Source: Castor canadensis (Eukaryota > Chordata > Mammalia > Rodentia > Castoridae). From it: 64,000 nt of DNA. Shown here piece after piece: positions 10,472 to 22,678 of the stretch. The first letter of the stretch is position 1. The number at the start of each line of letters is the position of its first letter. The translations under genes were made by a program, and so were the position numbers. The stretch is taken from the NCBI RefSeq assembly GCF_047511655.1, contig NC_133402.1, positions 59,586,951-59,650,950 on the forward strand, written 5' to 3'. The notes under the pieces were generated by a model, which did not search any database, had not been told where the DNA came from, and worked only from the letters and a program-made list of their open reading frames with translations.

Positions 10472-10981
10472 TGGTAATTGAAATTTCTTAGTGGCCCATT
10501 GAAGTTCATTTAGTCAACTGTATGAAAAGTTTTGTTGCACATTAAAATTTTCTCAGTCTTTCAAGTTGTTTGAAGTTGGGAGTCAGCATTACGATGGATT
10601 CATGTGGTTTAGTGAGTGGATGGGAGGTGTAAGATTGGTTGTCAGTCACTAAATTGCTCAGATCATTTGTTTTGTGTTTCATAGGCTTATTAGTTTGTTC
10701 TTTTGTCAGATTTCGGTCTCTTATTTTTTATAGCTGTCAATGTGCCAGCTGGTAGTGGTCAATGCCTTGCTATAATTTGCTTTGGGACTAAAAACTAAAT
10801 AACTAGCCCTATTAAAGGATACAGGCTCTGAAAGAGGCCCCAGGAAGGCTATGTCCTTTATTGCAAATCTTCATGTGATCTCTTTTGACTTGCCAGAGAT
10901 CTCCTGAGTTCCTTGTGTATTCTCTTTGAGATCGAGCTGCACAAACTTATTGACATAAGCTTACAAAAAATGAATGAAGCA
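10472..10981. other. Unassigned stretch
   Basis: About 500 bp with no supported gene, RNA or repeat. It could be decayed retroviral or unique sequence. Confidence 0.4.
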
Positions 10982-11190
10982 GACCTGGTGCTTGTGGCTC
11001 ATGCCTGTAATGCCAGCTATTTGGGAGGCAGAGATCAAGAGACTCTCAATTTGAGGCTAGTCTGGACAAATAGTTGGTAAGACCCCATCCCCAAAATAAC
11101 CAATGAATTGGAGTTGCGGCTCCAGTAATAGAGTGCCTGCTTTGCAAGCATGAATCCCTGACTTCAAGCCCTACTCCTATCCCCCCAAAA
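10982..11190 (+). repeat. Composite B1-ID SINE, plus strand
   Basis: B1-like unit (ggctcatgcctgtaatgcca) followed by an ID-like unit (atagagtgcctgctttgcaa) and an A/C-rich tail. It gives the forward orientation of the genome's standard composite SINE. Confidence 0.85.
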
Positions 11191-11239
11191 TGAATGAAAA
11201 AGCAAGAAAATACAATCATGTAGATAAAAAAGTGTACTT

Positions 11240-12736
11240 TTTATGCAGTAATCTAAAAATTGAAATCTAAAACATGAAACTGAATCTAAAAACATGTAAT
11301 AGCAGCTGGAATTTTAACTCCTTTGAGTGGGCTGAAATTCTGCCCCCTGCTTGGCAATCCCTGACCAATGCTGACTGTGTGGGGCTAGTTGCTGTAGAAG
11401 TTGTGGTTTGGTTTCATAGATTGGTTACTGCAAAGGTTGTTTGGCTTCTAGGTCTGGTTGCTACAGGGTTTGTAATTTAGAGTTTTATTATAATATATCA
11501 TGTGGTCCTTGTCAATTTGCAACCTAAATCTTTTAGTCCTTTCCCTCTCTTTTGTGATCATTTTCTTGTTTTCAAGAGGTGAAATGATTTAGGGAAGAGC
11601 AGAGACCCAGATTTTCACTGCCTAGATCCTTTCATTTCCATAGTCAACTGTATTGCAAGTTTTTTTTTTATAATTAGTTCATATGGGTATCATCTCATGA
11701 GGCAGTGGCTGTGCAGAAACATTTAAGATTGTGCATAGAATGCAAAGACTAGCACCATAACCACAATAACAAAAGTGAACAATTAATAATCCTTGAAAAG
11801 GGTTTCAGAATCAGGAATCTCAATTGCCCATCTCAGGCCAGGAGAAGAAATGCCACAGTTCATAAGATCAACCCTAGAGGACCAAGACGCTTTTTCCTTA
11901 AGATGATGCCTATTGCATCTTGTCTCCTTCATTGATCCAAGTACAGCAAGGCATATTAGAAGTGATATAAATGCCACAATGGTTCGCCAACCAAAAACCT
12001 GGTGCAGTGTTATTATCCATCACTATTCATGCCAGTAACTTGAGACTGATCTGTATTCCATTTTGGACAGTTATGTTAATAACTTCTGCCAAGTTAATGG
12101 TATATATATATATATTTACAGAATTTTCTATCTGTATGATTCACACTAATGGGAACCTCTTTGATTCCTTACATAAACTATCAGGCATTAATTATCCAAA
12201 GTTAAGTGCCCAAATAATCAAGAGTGAACTCATTTTGTAGCTTGTATCTGAGTCAAAATTTCTAGCATTAGTGACTTACAGAATTAAGGTCTCTATGTAA
12301 AGACAAGCATTCCAAAAGTGTATGAGGTATTACTTGACACAAGCAGGATAAGGCCTCCTGGTTACAAAAATGTATTATCTACTAAGGACATATGAAAATG
12401 TAAGAAAAAAAGTCTCCAATGTGAGGTCAGACCAAGGCCTTCATTAGACTGGGTTACATATTTGAATCCCTGTTGTTCTCTTCCAGTTTTTTATTATTTG
12501 GCCCACAACTCTACCAATGTTGTTAAATTCAAATTTAGGATTATCTGGGGACTGATCTAAAGATTATAATAATCAGATATTATAATAATTGTTCTTTTTC
12601 TGGAGAGAGGACACTATAAAAGTCAGAAGTTTATTTGTTTAAATGAATTTGTCAACTTGCAGTGGAGACACAATGAGAAACCCCTTGGAACATCATCTTA
12701 AATATTAATAATGAAAGACAGGATTGTAAAATAGGT

Positions 12737-12786
<50 letters not shown>

Positions 12787-13690
12787 AGTACTTGTGGGAG
12801 AGGGGAGGGTAAATGAAGGAGATTAAGGTGAGGGTATGTGGTGAAGAGACCAAAGAACAAAGAAACCTCTTGCAATTGCTTTAAGTGGGGTGGCGATGAG
12901 GTTGAGGGGGGAGAGATGGTGGGGGCGATCTAACCAATGCACAATATAAGTCTATCTGGAATTGTCACAAAGAATGCCCCCTGTACAATGAATTTTAAAA
13001 AAGGAATTTGTTCATGTTGGTGCAAGTAAAAATGATAAGTGGCTATAAATTTCCAATGGTCTTGTTTGGTGAGACTAAAATTATTCAGCATTATTAAATA
13101 TTGGAGCCTGGTGATAGATGGCATATTCAGCAACCAATAAGATGAAGGGCAGTAGCTATTGTCTGAGATAATCTAAGAATGATAGAATGTGCATGTTTTG
13201 ACCCTAACAATTATACTAAAGAGGGAAGCAAAGAGAAAAGGGCCATGGTGGATGACACCAGGGCTCTTTAGAAAACAAGGAGAATGATTATAACTAAGCA
13301 GATACAAAACAAGCAGGAATGAGAGCACTCTTGATCTGATGCCTTGGGCAGAAACTCTTGAGTAGCCAATGTCATCTGCTTATTGTAAAAGTCTTAGGTC
13401 AGCTTTCTGCTTCCCAAGGTTAGCTCCTTCTAAGGGATCTCTGGGAATTTCCAATATGATGTCTTCTACTGGAGTGACTTTCAGTTTTAAGGAGTTTTGA
13501 ATTGGTTCTATAGTTGTGAGGCATGACCATAAGGATTGACTCTCTGGAGTTTCACTGTTAAATTTATTGTTAACAGTACCTGATAAATCCCTTCCAAAAA
13601 AGTTTAAGAGCAGTTTATGACGTCTTTTCCAGTAGATGAAATCTCCTGGCTAAAGGTCACAGAGGCTTTTAAAGAAGGTATTAGAAAGTG
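11240..13690 (-). mobile_element. Decayed endogenous retrovirus (class I-like), env side
   Basis: Antisense fossil. Fragments resemble an envelope transmembrane region (about 11780-11980) and an integrase C-terminal region (about 13450-13680). A possible LTR piece lies near 11330-11480. The element is broken by many changes and looks old. It carries a (GT)n run at 12739-12783. The family and limits are tentative. Confidence 0.45.
12739..12783. repeat. (GT)n microsatellite
   Basis: Uninterrupted GT dinucleotide run of about 45 bp. Confidence 0.95.
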
Positions 13691-13704
13691 GCCTTAAGCT
13701 GTTG

Positions 13705-14572
13705 GTGAGTTGTAAGTCTTCTTTATATATTCCAGATATTAACCTTATCAGATATATGAGCTGCAAATATTTTCTCTCATTTTGTAGGTTATCGCTTTAT
13801 TGATTGTGTCCTTTGATGCACAGAAGTTTTTCATTTTGGTGCAGTACAATTTATCTGTTTTACTTTTGTTGTTGTGCTTTTGGTGTCATAACCAAGAAAT
13901 CAGTGCCAAATCCATTGTCATTAAGCTTTTCCTCTTTGCTTTCTTTTAATCATTTTATAGGCTTAGACATTACATTTAGGTCTTTGATCTATTTTAAGTT
14001 CAATTTTGTATATGACATAAGGTAAGGGTCTGGTTTCATTTTTTTGTATGTAGATATCCAATTTTCCCAATAAAATTTGTTGAAAGACTCCTCTTTCCCT
14101 TGAATAGTCTTGCCACATTTGCCCCAAATCACTAGGTCATATATGGGAGGGTTAATTTCTGTGTTCTGTTCTATTCCATTGGTCTATATATCTGTTTTTA
14201 GGTCAGTATCATACTGCTTGGATCATTGCAGCTCTGTAATAAGTTTTGAAATCAAGAAGTGTGAGAGTGCTAACTTTTTCTTTTTCAAACTTCAGATTCC
14301 ATATGAATTTTAAGATGGCCTTTTCTATTTAGTCAAAAGATATTGCTGGGATTTTAATAGGAATTGTACTAAATCTGTAGAACACTTTGTGTAGCACTGA
14401 CATCTTAACAATATTAAGCATATAATCTATGAACATGGGATAGCTTTCCATTGATTTGTAACTTTAATTTTTCAGCAATATTTTGCAGTTTTCAATGTTA
14501 AAGTCTTTTGTCTCCTTGGTTAGACTTATTCATAATTATTTTATTATAATTGATGCTGTTATCAGTTGTCTT
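13705..14572 (-). repeat. Old L1 ORF2 3' portion, nested in the retroviral fossil
   Basis: Minus-strand L1 ORF2 C-terminal half (attttctctcattttgtagg near 13770 and later phrases in standard order). It separates retroviral pieces on either side, so it inserted after the retrovirus did. Confidence 0.7.
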
Positions 14573-15060
14573 TTTTTTCACATTGAAAAGCAGTTTTATT
14601 AGAAAATTTAAAATGACAGTATGTTAAATTGAACAGCTAGGTTATGTAAGTTCTGAAAATTCCCTTTTTGATATTATCCAATCTTCAAAACATGATTGAT
14701 TGCATTTGTAAGCACCTTGCAGTTTCTTCAGACCTCTAACTGCAGGCTGGAGTTGAGCAAAGACATGGCTCACTTTCCATTTTGTGGAAGCCACCATGCT
14801 GGAAAACTTCCTATCTTTAGAACTTCCTATAGTTAGCTCACAACTATCTTTTTAAAGGGTTTCATACCAATGTTTATTTTAGATAGTAACCAATTTGTTT
14901 TTACCTCAATGGTTTTAAAGAGGAATTTAGCTAATTCTTTTGAAATAATCTGTGCCACCAATCAACTGCCTTCAGAGCAGCAGAGATTAGCCAAGCGAAA
15001 GGCACACCAGATCTTTTCCATTCTCCCTTTACAAAACCAGGGACTAACAATTGATTTTAT
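14573..15060 (-). other. Unidentified retrocopy-like segment
   Basis: Read on the minus strand, 14830-14573 ends with tctaataaaactgcttttca and a short A run, which is the look of an mRNA 3' end with a poly-A signal. A short frame beginning at about 14796 is open for roughly 50 codons, but I do not recognise the protein. It may be a processed pseudogene tail; it could also belong to the surrounding retroviral fossil. Confidence 0.3.
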
Positions 15061-15960
15061 ATAATGGCCCCTTTTATTGTTTCCACAGATTTATTCCTTG
15101 AGGACTTAGATAAGATCATAAGTTTGGTTAAGTCTGCTTGTTTGGTATAATGACCTTCCAGAGCATTTCCTTTAGCTGTCACATTATCTATTTTTGTATG
15201 GGCTTCAATAGTCATACTAGCTGCCTCTCTATAAAGAAGGAGTGTATCTAAAAGTTCCTTAATTTTTTGTCCATCTTAAATGGGTGTTCCAGCAGAGGCA
15301 CAAAACTCCTGTGTTTCAAAGCATCTCAAAGTCATGTATGGCTCTGAAAGCATACATGATATCTGTACATAGGTTTACACTCTGGTCTTGGGTGAGTTAA
15401 CACTCTAGCAAATGCAGTAAGTTCTGCCATCTGGACTAGTTTTACCTCAGTAGAGGGAGTGTTATGGTGGTGGGTGATAATGTGAGAGGGAGAGAGTAAA
15501 AGAAGCTCATAAGATATTAATCAGCTGGCCAAAAAGTGTGTATTTTGTCAGCAATGTGGGCTTTGAGTGGGCAACTATAAAGTCAAGCTGGGAGGCTAGA
15601 ACTAATTCAGTAGAATATTTAATAAGGTTTTTTTTTTTTTTTTAGCTGACAGGATAGCTATTGCCCTAAGATAAGGGAGATGCTCCTCCCAATTGGGTCA
15701 AACATGAGGCTATAGTAATAATGTTTGTGCTGTTTTTTTTTCTTTCAGAAGTTGGGGTAACAGAGGACACAGATTAGGATAAATGGTTCCTGGTTTCTTT
15801 AACAAGATACCATAAACACTGAGTTAGCCATTTTTGTGATGTGCAGAATTTGCTTTCAATGGGCTTCAACAATGTCTCCATCTATTAGGCGTCAGGCAAG
15901 TCCCCCTTGTGCGCCATGAGGATATCAACCTGATTTTAAATGTAAGCCCATCAAAACTTT
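15061..15960 (-). mobile_element. Decayed endogenous retrovirus, pol side (RNase H-like)
   Basis: Antisense fossil. About 15100-15480 resembles the RNase H part of a class I retroviral pol gene. It is broken by many changes and is probably the same insertion as the env-side pieces at 11240-13690, split by the old L1. No intact reading frame is present. Confidence 0.5.
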
Positions 15961-15999
15961 CATCCCTCCTTTAATTTCTCTAAGGGATTTTGGTTCTTT

Positions 16000-16560
16000 T
16001 GTACCTCTAAAAAATTCATAGGTTTATTTTGAGAGATAATTTAAGATTTGCAGAAAACTGAGCTGACAGCAGAGTTCTAATATATCACCCCCTCCCTTAC
16101 AGTTTCCCTCACTAACACCATGCGTTACTACAATATAGATGTTACACTTAATAAACCAACAGACAATGTTATTATTAACTAAAGTCTGTAGTTTACATGT
16201 AGGTTCACTTTTTGTGTTGTACAGTTGTAAAGGTTTTAACCTTACCTACCATTATTATAGTATAAAAAATAGTTTCACCACCCTGAAAACCATCTGAGTT
16301 CCACCTATTTCCTCTTCTTCTTCTTCCCTCTAAATCCCTGGCAACCACTGATATTTTTACTGTCTCCAGAGTTTTGCCTTTTCTAGGAGGCTGGTTAGTT
16401 GGAATCATACAATGTGTAGTCTTTTTAGAATGCCTTCTTTCACTTAGCAAAATGCAGTTAAGACTTCATATATGTTCATGGTTTGATAGCTCATTTCTCC
16501 CCCTACTACCTTGAAAATATTTCATTAAACATTTTTGGATGCTCCTTCCTACCTTTTAAG
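16000..16560 (-). repeat. Old L1 3' end (L1M-type)
   Basis: Minus-strand sequence in the order typical of ancient L1 3' ends, for example ttcataggtttattttgaga and ccctggcaaccactgatat. Strongly diverged. Confidence 0.65.
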
Positions 16561-16955
16561 AATAAAAATGCATTTCCATAAAAAATCTATACAAAGTAAT
16601 TTTCTTTTGTGTGAAGAAATATGAATGAAATGTGCATTCATATTTAAAAGCAAAGGATTTTACTGTCCAAACTAAATATTTCAAGAGCACAACAAATTCT
16701 AAATGCATTAAGGTCAGGTAACTATTTCAATATTTTTAGGAATGGTGAATTGTTAGCCCATCAATGCTTAGTATCTGGTTCCATGCTTGTTTTTTGAGCT
16801 TCTGTTGTATTTCAGTTCTTTTCAGCATTCTCCAGTTTTTGCTGCAGTTTGTTGTGGATGGTGCTAAGAAGAAAATGAAACTATTTCTACCTCAATTCCA
16901 GCTTATCTTCAAATGCTTTCTTTTTTTCAAAGCCAAATGTATGTACATTTATTGC
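16561..16955. other. Unassigned AT-rich stretch
   Basis: No gene or confident repeat. An 81-codon frame at 16764-17009 overlaps the next L1 and has no recognisable protein. Confidence 0.4.
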
Positions 16956-16959
16956 ACGT

Positions 16960-17500
16960 GTACGATTTTTAAAATCCCTTTTTATTATTGTACTGGGGAT
17001 ACATTGTGACATTTATCTAAGTTCTTACAATGTATCATAGTTAAATTCACCCCCTCCATCTTCTCCCTTATCCTCCTTCCCCTCATTCCTGGAGCAGTTT
17101 CAACAGGCCTCACTTTTCCATTTTCATACATAATACATAGTATTTCCACTATATTCACCCTCTCCCTACGTTCCCCCCCTCCCTACTGGTGCCAGCCCCC
17201 AGACAGGACCTATTTTACTTTCCTGTTCTGTGTTTCTAAAAAAAGACTTTTTTGTTTGTATGAGATAATTATACAAAAAGTTTCACTGTGATGTTTCCAT
17301 GTATATATGTATTATAACCCAAGTTGATTCATCCCCTCCATTTTCCTCCTTTCTACCTTAGTCCCCTTCTTATGGTGATCTCAACAGGTTTAAAATTTCT
17401 GTATTATTTTTGTACAGAAAGTACATCAACCATATTCACCTTCTTAACTTTCTTCTCTTACCTGCCCTCTCTGTTAGTGGCTTCCCCTTAGCATGAGCTG
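16960..17500 (-). repeat. Two L1 3' UTR fragments
   Basis: Two successive minus-strand L1 3' UTR pieces (about 16960-17240 and 17245-17500), each with the pattern of poly-T, then tacattgtgacattt or ttcactgtgatgtttcc, then a CT-rich tract. Confidence 0.7.
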
Positions 17501-17746
17501 TTTTTCATAATGAAGGATGGTCTAATTTCTTTCCTTTGGCATCTAGCTTCTTTGATGTTTCATGCCTGTCCTGATGATGTTGGATCCCTTTTGCCAAAGC
17601 ATCGTGTTCTTGGTGATACTCTCATATTTGTTTTGCTGCAATAATTGTTTTTGCGCTCACATTTTTCATGTGTTGTAGCAGTGCGACATTATAGTCTTTA
17701 CATTTTCCATTTTTTTGAGATTGATATCACTGACTAGCAAAATTAA

Positions 17747-17829
17747 TTTTTCAGTGCTGGGTGATGAAATCCAGGGTCTTATGCATGCCAACCATGCACT
17801 TTTACCACTGAGTTATTTTCCCAGCTCTC
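17747..17829 (-). repeat. ID-type SINE, minus strand
   Basis: Single tRNA-derived unit (cagtgctgggtgatgaaatc ... accactgagttattttccca). Confidence 0.75.
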
Positions 17830-17839
17830 CAGCAAAGGT

Positions 17840-18066
17840 TTTTTTATTTTTTATTTTTTTCAGTACTGGGGTTTGAACTCAGGGCCTCATGCTTGCTAGG
17901 CAGGTGCTCTACCATTTGAGCCACTCCTCCAGCCCTGTTTTTGTATTAGGTTTTTTTTGAGATAGGGTCTCGTGAACTATTTGCTTGGGCTGGCTTTGAG
18001 CCATGACTCTGCTGATCTCTGCCTTTGAAGTAGCTAGGATTACTGGTGTGAGCTACCGGAACCTGA
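17840..18066 (-). repeat. Composite ID-B1 SINE, minus strand
   Basis: T-rich start, ID unit (gctaggcaggtgctctacca) and B1-like unit ending ggattactggtgtgagctac. Confidence 0.85.
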
Positions 18067-18542
18067 CTTTTCCAGCAGAGTTTCGATCACTGAAACTTTA
18101 CATTGATTTGATGTGCTTGGCATACGTTTGTACTGGCTATATCCTGCTTGCTGGGATCCAGGGTTTTATCATTTAGTGAAACTCTTTACTAGCAGACTAA
18201 TACTCCAACCATCTCTACCACATGCCCCTTAATTAGGAGACACTTCCACTTCCATTTGACATCATGGTTAGTCACAGCTCCAGCTGCATGCATGGAGGCC
18301 AAGGCAGTACAAGCTGAGGTATTTTCCTGGCTACATTCTATATCCCACAATGCTATGGGATTAACCCTCCTCTTGAGGAGGAGGCTCCAAAGTGTCTGAG
18401 ATGTGCAGCCTTCAGCTTATTTCCTTTCATGGCTAAATAATATTCCATTGTAAAGATGATGGTTAGAGGGGGAGTGGGAAAGATTTACAGCAAGTCTGCC
18501 TTGTTTTAAGATTTATTACATGTGGTTTTGATAAGGTACCAT

Positions 18543-18580
18543 CAATAAATAAATGAATGAATGAATAAATAAATAAATAT
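18543..18580. repeat. (AAAT)n / (AATG)n short tandem repeat
   Basis: Run of aaat and aatg tetramers just before a composite SINE. Confidence 0.8.
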
Positions 18581-18600
18581 ATCAAAAGAAACTTCAAAAA

Positions 18601-18925
18601 CCAGTGACTCAGGTCTGTAATCTTAGCAACCTGGTAGGTGGAGACTGGGAGAATCAGTGTTTGAGGCTAACTAGGGAAAACAGGGAGACCCCATCTTGAC
18701 CAATAAAAAGCTGGGCATGGTGGCTTATGCCTGTCATCCCAGTTTCACAGGAAGCATAAATAGGAGGATCACTGTCCAGGCTGGCCTGGACATAAAAGGA
18801 AGATCCTATTTGAAAAGTAACTAAAATAGAAAGGGCTGTCTGGCTGTGTGGTTCAAGTAGTAGAGTGCCTGCCTAGCAAGTGCAAGGCCCTGAGTTCAAA
18901 ACCTAGTACCACCAAAAACATAACT
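18601..18925 (+). repeat. Composite B1-B1-ID SINE, plus strand
   Basis: Two B1-like units, the second starting gctgggcatggtggcttatg at 18711, then an ID unit (agtagagtgcctgcctagca) and an A-rich end. Confidence 0.85.
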
Positions 18926-19079
18926 CAAAAACAAAAATTTAAATTCCCAAGTGTACATTATGCAGCTTAGTTAGTGTAGAGAAGATATTAGTCAGTCTTG
19001 TTATCATTAGTTGTATTGTGATTTACCAAGTGTTTCCCTGCCCTTAATTTTGTGAAAAAAATACCTCCCCAAACCCAAA

Positions 19080-19352
19080 TGGTGCCTAAAAAGTGAGATA
19101 AAAGTTATTGTAACTTTGCCCAAGAAAAAAGAGCATACAATTGTGCTTAATTTAAGTGATAAAGTGAAAATTTTAGATTTGTCGAGGGTGGCATGTCTTT
19201 AGCGGAAGTTGAATGGCATTATGGGAAAACCAAATCAAGCATCCACAGTACAGGAATGAGCTCTATGCATCTTGAGCATTTGTAGTTTGTCCTCAACAGC
19301 AGTTTCCTTGGAACTAGATTCCCGCAGATACCAAGGGTTTACTGTATAGTGA
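19080..19352 (+). mobile_element. Tigger-type DNA transposon remnant
   Basis: A short translated stretch near 19185-19250 reads GGMSLAEVEWHYGK, which fits the helix-turn-helix N-terminus of Tigger/pogo transposases. About 100 bases later come phrases of a Tigger/MER2-type 3' end (cttgagcattt ... cccgcagataccaagggttt ... ctgta). The catalytic core is absent, so this is an internally deleted copy. The 5' terminal repeat was not found. The copy is old and inactive. Confidence 0.6.
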
Positions 19353-19389
19353 AAAAAGAGAAGGCTTCAATTATGTCTAATTGGAGGTT

Positions 19390-19760
19390 GTTGGCACTGG
19401 TAGGCTGGAGGTGGGCTAATCAGAAGTGGGATATCCTATGTAATTAGTGTGGTTTGTGCACCTCTTAGGCATAGCATATTTGGGCTTTTCTGGTTGGTTC
19501 TCTGTTGGAAGTGGGGAAGAAATTAGGAAATCTGCAGTTAATGACCAGATTCTGGCCAGTTGGGGGTCAGTTATTCTAGAAGTTATGGTTGACTTCTGGG
19601 TACTTTTGCTGGAGAGGTTGTGGATTTGAGATCTATTGTCATGTATGGTCTGGACATGGCTCTTTTGTGATTTTAGTCTCTCAGATGCTTTTGTCCTCCT
19701 GGCTAACAAGGAATCCAGCTCTCAAATGGCATGTCCTGACATGACCCAGGCCTCCTGAGC
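19390..19760. other. Unassigned, weakly LTR-like stretch
   Basis: The run ggggtcagttattctagaag near 19564 resembles ggggctagttgctgtagaag near 11390. This may mean both are pieces of related LTRs. The evidence is a few short matches only. Confidence 0.25.
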
Positions 19761-19794
19761 TTCTCAATGATACTGATGCTTTTTAAAAAAATTA

Positions 19795-19996
19795 TTTATT
19801 TTTTTTGTACTGTGCTTTGAACTCAGGGCCTACACCTTGAGCCACTCCACCAACCCTTTTTTTTGTGATTTTTTTTTTTTTTTTTCGTGAAAGGGTCTTA
19901 CGAACTATTTGCCTGGGCTGGCTTTGGAGCTCGATCCTCCTGATCTCTGCCTCCTGAGTGGCTGGGATTACAGAGGTGAGCCACCAGCACCCAGCT
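19795..19996 (-). repeat. Composite ID-B1 SINE, minus strand
   Basis: ID unit shortened (aactcagggcctacacc ... ttgagccactccacc), then a B1-like unit ending ggattacagaggtgagccac. Confidence 0.8.
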
Positions 19997-20131
19997 ACCT
20001 TTTGTGCTCTTTATTATTTTGTTCTGCAGTGTCCTTGTAGGCCTTCCTCCATGTCACAGAAGCCAAATGTCAAAGTAGGACTTTACAACCCTAGCTAGTA
20101 GGTACACCTTTTACATCCATGTCTCATAATC

Positions 20132-20135
<4 letters not shown>

Positions 20136-20188
<53 letters not shown>
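20136..20188. repeat. (AC)n microsatellite
   Basis: Uninterrupted AC run of about 52 bp at the T-rich edge of a SINE. Confidence 0.95.
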
Positions 20189-20190
<2 letters not shown>

Positions 20191-20501
20191 TGGCAGTGCT
20201 AGAGTTTGAACTCAGGGCTTTGTGTGCAAGTGCTCTACCACTTGAACTTCACCTCTAGCCCCTTTTTGCTTTGCTTATTTTTCAGGTAGGGCCTTGCATT
20301 TTTGCCTAAGCTGGCCTGGACTTCTCTCCTCCTATCTATTCTTCTCATGCAGCTGGGAGGATGGTGCCCCACCATGCCTGGTTTTCTGGTTGAGATGGGG
20401 TCTCACTAGCTTTTTGCCCAGGACGGCCTTACACCTCTATTCTCCCAAACTCCATCTTTGGAGCAGGTGGGATTTCAGGCATGAGCCACTGGGCCCAGTC
20501 C
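20189..20501 (-). repeat. Composite ID-B1-B1 SINE, minus strand
   Basis: ID unit (gcaagtgctctaccacttga) and two B1-like units, ending ggatttcaggcatgagccac (degraded). Confidence 0.85.
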
Positions 20502-20504
20502 TTG

Positions 20505-20660
20505 ATTTTTTTTTTTATTAGTGTATATTACTTATACATAATAATGGGCTTCATTATGTAATTTCATACATGTACATTTGTATAGAATGTACTTTAATCC
20601 CATTCACCCCCCCATTTCTTTTCTTCTAATATCTGTCTTTGTAGTTAGGGCATTTCTACT
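20505..20660 (-). repeat. L1 3' UTR fragment
   Basis: Minus-strand L1 end: poly-T, aataatgggcttcattatgt, then a CT-rich tract. Confidence 0.6.
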
Positions 20661-22440
20661 TAGTGCAGAACATCCTTTTTTCCACGTTCCAAGGGCCACC
20701 CATGAGAATGTCAGCACTGTCTTACAGGGTCCTTGCCAGGTGTTAAGTTCTGTATCATGGGAAAGTGGTCTTTTCCAGACTGACATTCAGCACCTTCTGT
20801 TCTATTCCTGACTCCTAGTGCTTAATGTTGGGTGGATATTGAAGCTCTCACAGGATTTATAAAGCCTCCTTCACTGTTAACAGGCCAAGTATTTCACTGA
20901 CTGGCTTATATTGTGCTTAACTGTGATTGTTGGCCTTGTGGTAAAGAGGAGCTGAGGGTAAATCTTGAGGTAGGTGCATGTTTTGTCAGGCAGAGTCTTC
21001 TGTGTCTGTGTAAGGGAGGAATATCAATCTTTAATGAAGTGAAGTGAGCCACTTCTGTAGGGGAACAGGCTGGGAGGGGTCTGACAATTCAAGATATTCA
21101 AATCTATCTACCCAGTTGTCTTCATCCAGTGACTCAGCCCAGTCAGATCTGTGACCTCACCATTACAGACTTGCTTAGCAATCTTTTTTATTGTACTCTG
21201 CTATCCCTATAGTAAATCCTGGGCTAGGTCCTCAGGCTTTTCCCCTCCTTTTAGCTTCAGGAGATGAAAGACTACTTGTATGCTGCCAAAGAGACTGTCT
21301 GGATCTCATATTTAGACTTTATTGGTAATTAACCACTCTCCTTCTCTTTCTCAAATGGACTTACTGCCCCAGAAACAGCCATTCAATTGCATGCTATTTG
21401 TAAATATTAACTTTTAGAATTGATCTGTGCCCCAGTCTTTTCAAATGTCTGGGATATTGCCAATGGCAGTATATTTCCTTCTACTAGGGTCCAATAAGTT
21501 CACCCTTGGCTAAGATATTGCCTGACCACTGTAGCATGCCATGGGCTATTTGTGCTCCATGATTTAACACTGAAATCCATTTTAGTGACTGTGTCTTATG
21601 ACAACTCCTGGCACCTGTTGCCTTAAGTCAGTTTGGGAAGAAGACTGAAGTAGAGATTTTGGAGGACAAAAAAAATATGGCTGGCAAATGGAAAAGTTGC
21701 AATAAAGGCTTCCAGCCAACTCACTGAGGGCTCTAGAATTTGGCTCATCCTTCAGGGTTGCAGTGACTTGGAACACATAGGCTAGGTCTGTATCTCTTAG
21801 TTGAACAGTCATTGGAATGAATTACCATGGAAGCTTTGGGTAATTCCCGGAGAGCAACTAAGCTGAGTTAGCTGCTGATTCTCCCAACAGTCATGAGTGG
21901 GTGTGCATATGGACACTCCATCCCACATTACTACTGCATTAAAATTGGAAATTGGGCCATTTGTGATGTTTGAGGATGAGAACTGTGTTTTTAGAGTGTC
22001 AAATTGTTTGTGCTCCATAATATTTGGCTCTTAGTTTTGGATCTGAGGGAACCAGGAAGAAGCAAATGCAAAATTCAAATATGAAGCAGAATGTGAATTC
22101 CCTTTTAAAATTTGTTCACTAACCAAAATTTCTCTGTTCAGGAAGAAATCAGTGTAATTAGATGCTATCAAATAATCAGGGATTTTGTGCTTGAGATGTA
22201 ATTATTGACCTAATTAATATAGAACTTTAATTAAAATAGAAGCTCATTGAATTGTAGCAGACAAACTTTCTACAACCAAACACATAAGGGTGAAACTGTA
22301 GAAGATCAAAGTCAAGAAAACTGTAGAATGAGCAGCCTAATTCTACACAAAGAAATGACATTACAAACTCAGAGAAGACTTGTCACCTGTAACAATAAAT
22401 GACAGGAAAAACAGCAAAGTAATGCCTTTAAAGTTGTGAG
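20661..22440. other. Unique or very old sequence, no supported gene
   Basis: Two adjoining minus-strand frames (21582-21812 and 21809-22018) give protein-like text, but I recognise no family and there is no start, splice or promoter support. They could be part of a decayed retrocopy or retroviral fossil. Confidence 0.35.
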
Positions 22441-22445
22441 AGAAG

Positions 22446-22530
22446 GCTGGTGTCTTGGCTCAAGTGGTACAGTGCCTACCTAGTAAGCAAGAGGTCCTAA
22501 GTTCAAATCCTAGTATCACCTAGAAAAAAA
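22446..22530 (+). repeat. ID-type SINE, plus strand
   Basis: Unit ggctggtgtcttggctcaag ... gttcaaatcctagtatcacc with an A-rich tail. Confidence 0.85.
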
Positions 22531-22678
22531 AGTCATGAGAGAGTATAGGCATTATTTTAGAATTCCAAACTCAGCTAAAATGTCTCAAATTTGCAGATGT
22601 AATTGAAAAAGTTGCAGACATACAAAACTAAGATTTATTATACAGGTTATGGAGGCACGAATTCTTAAAAAGTGTATC

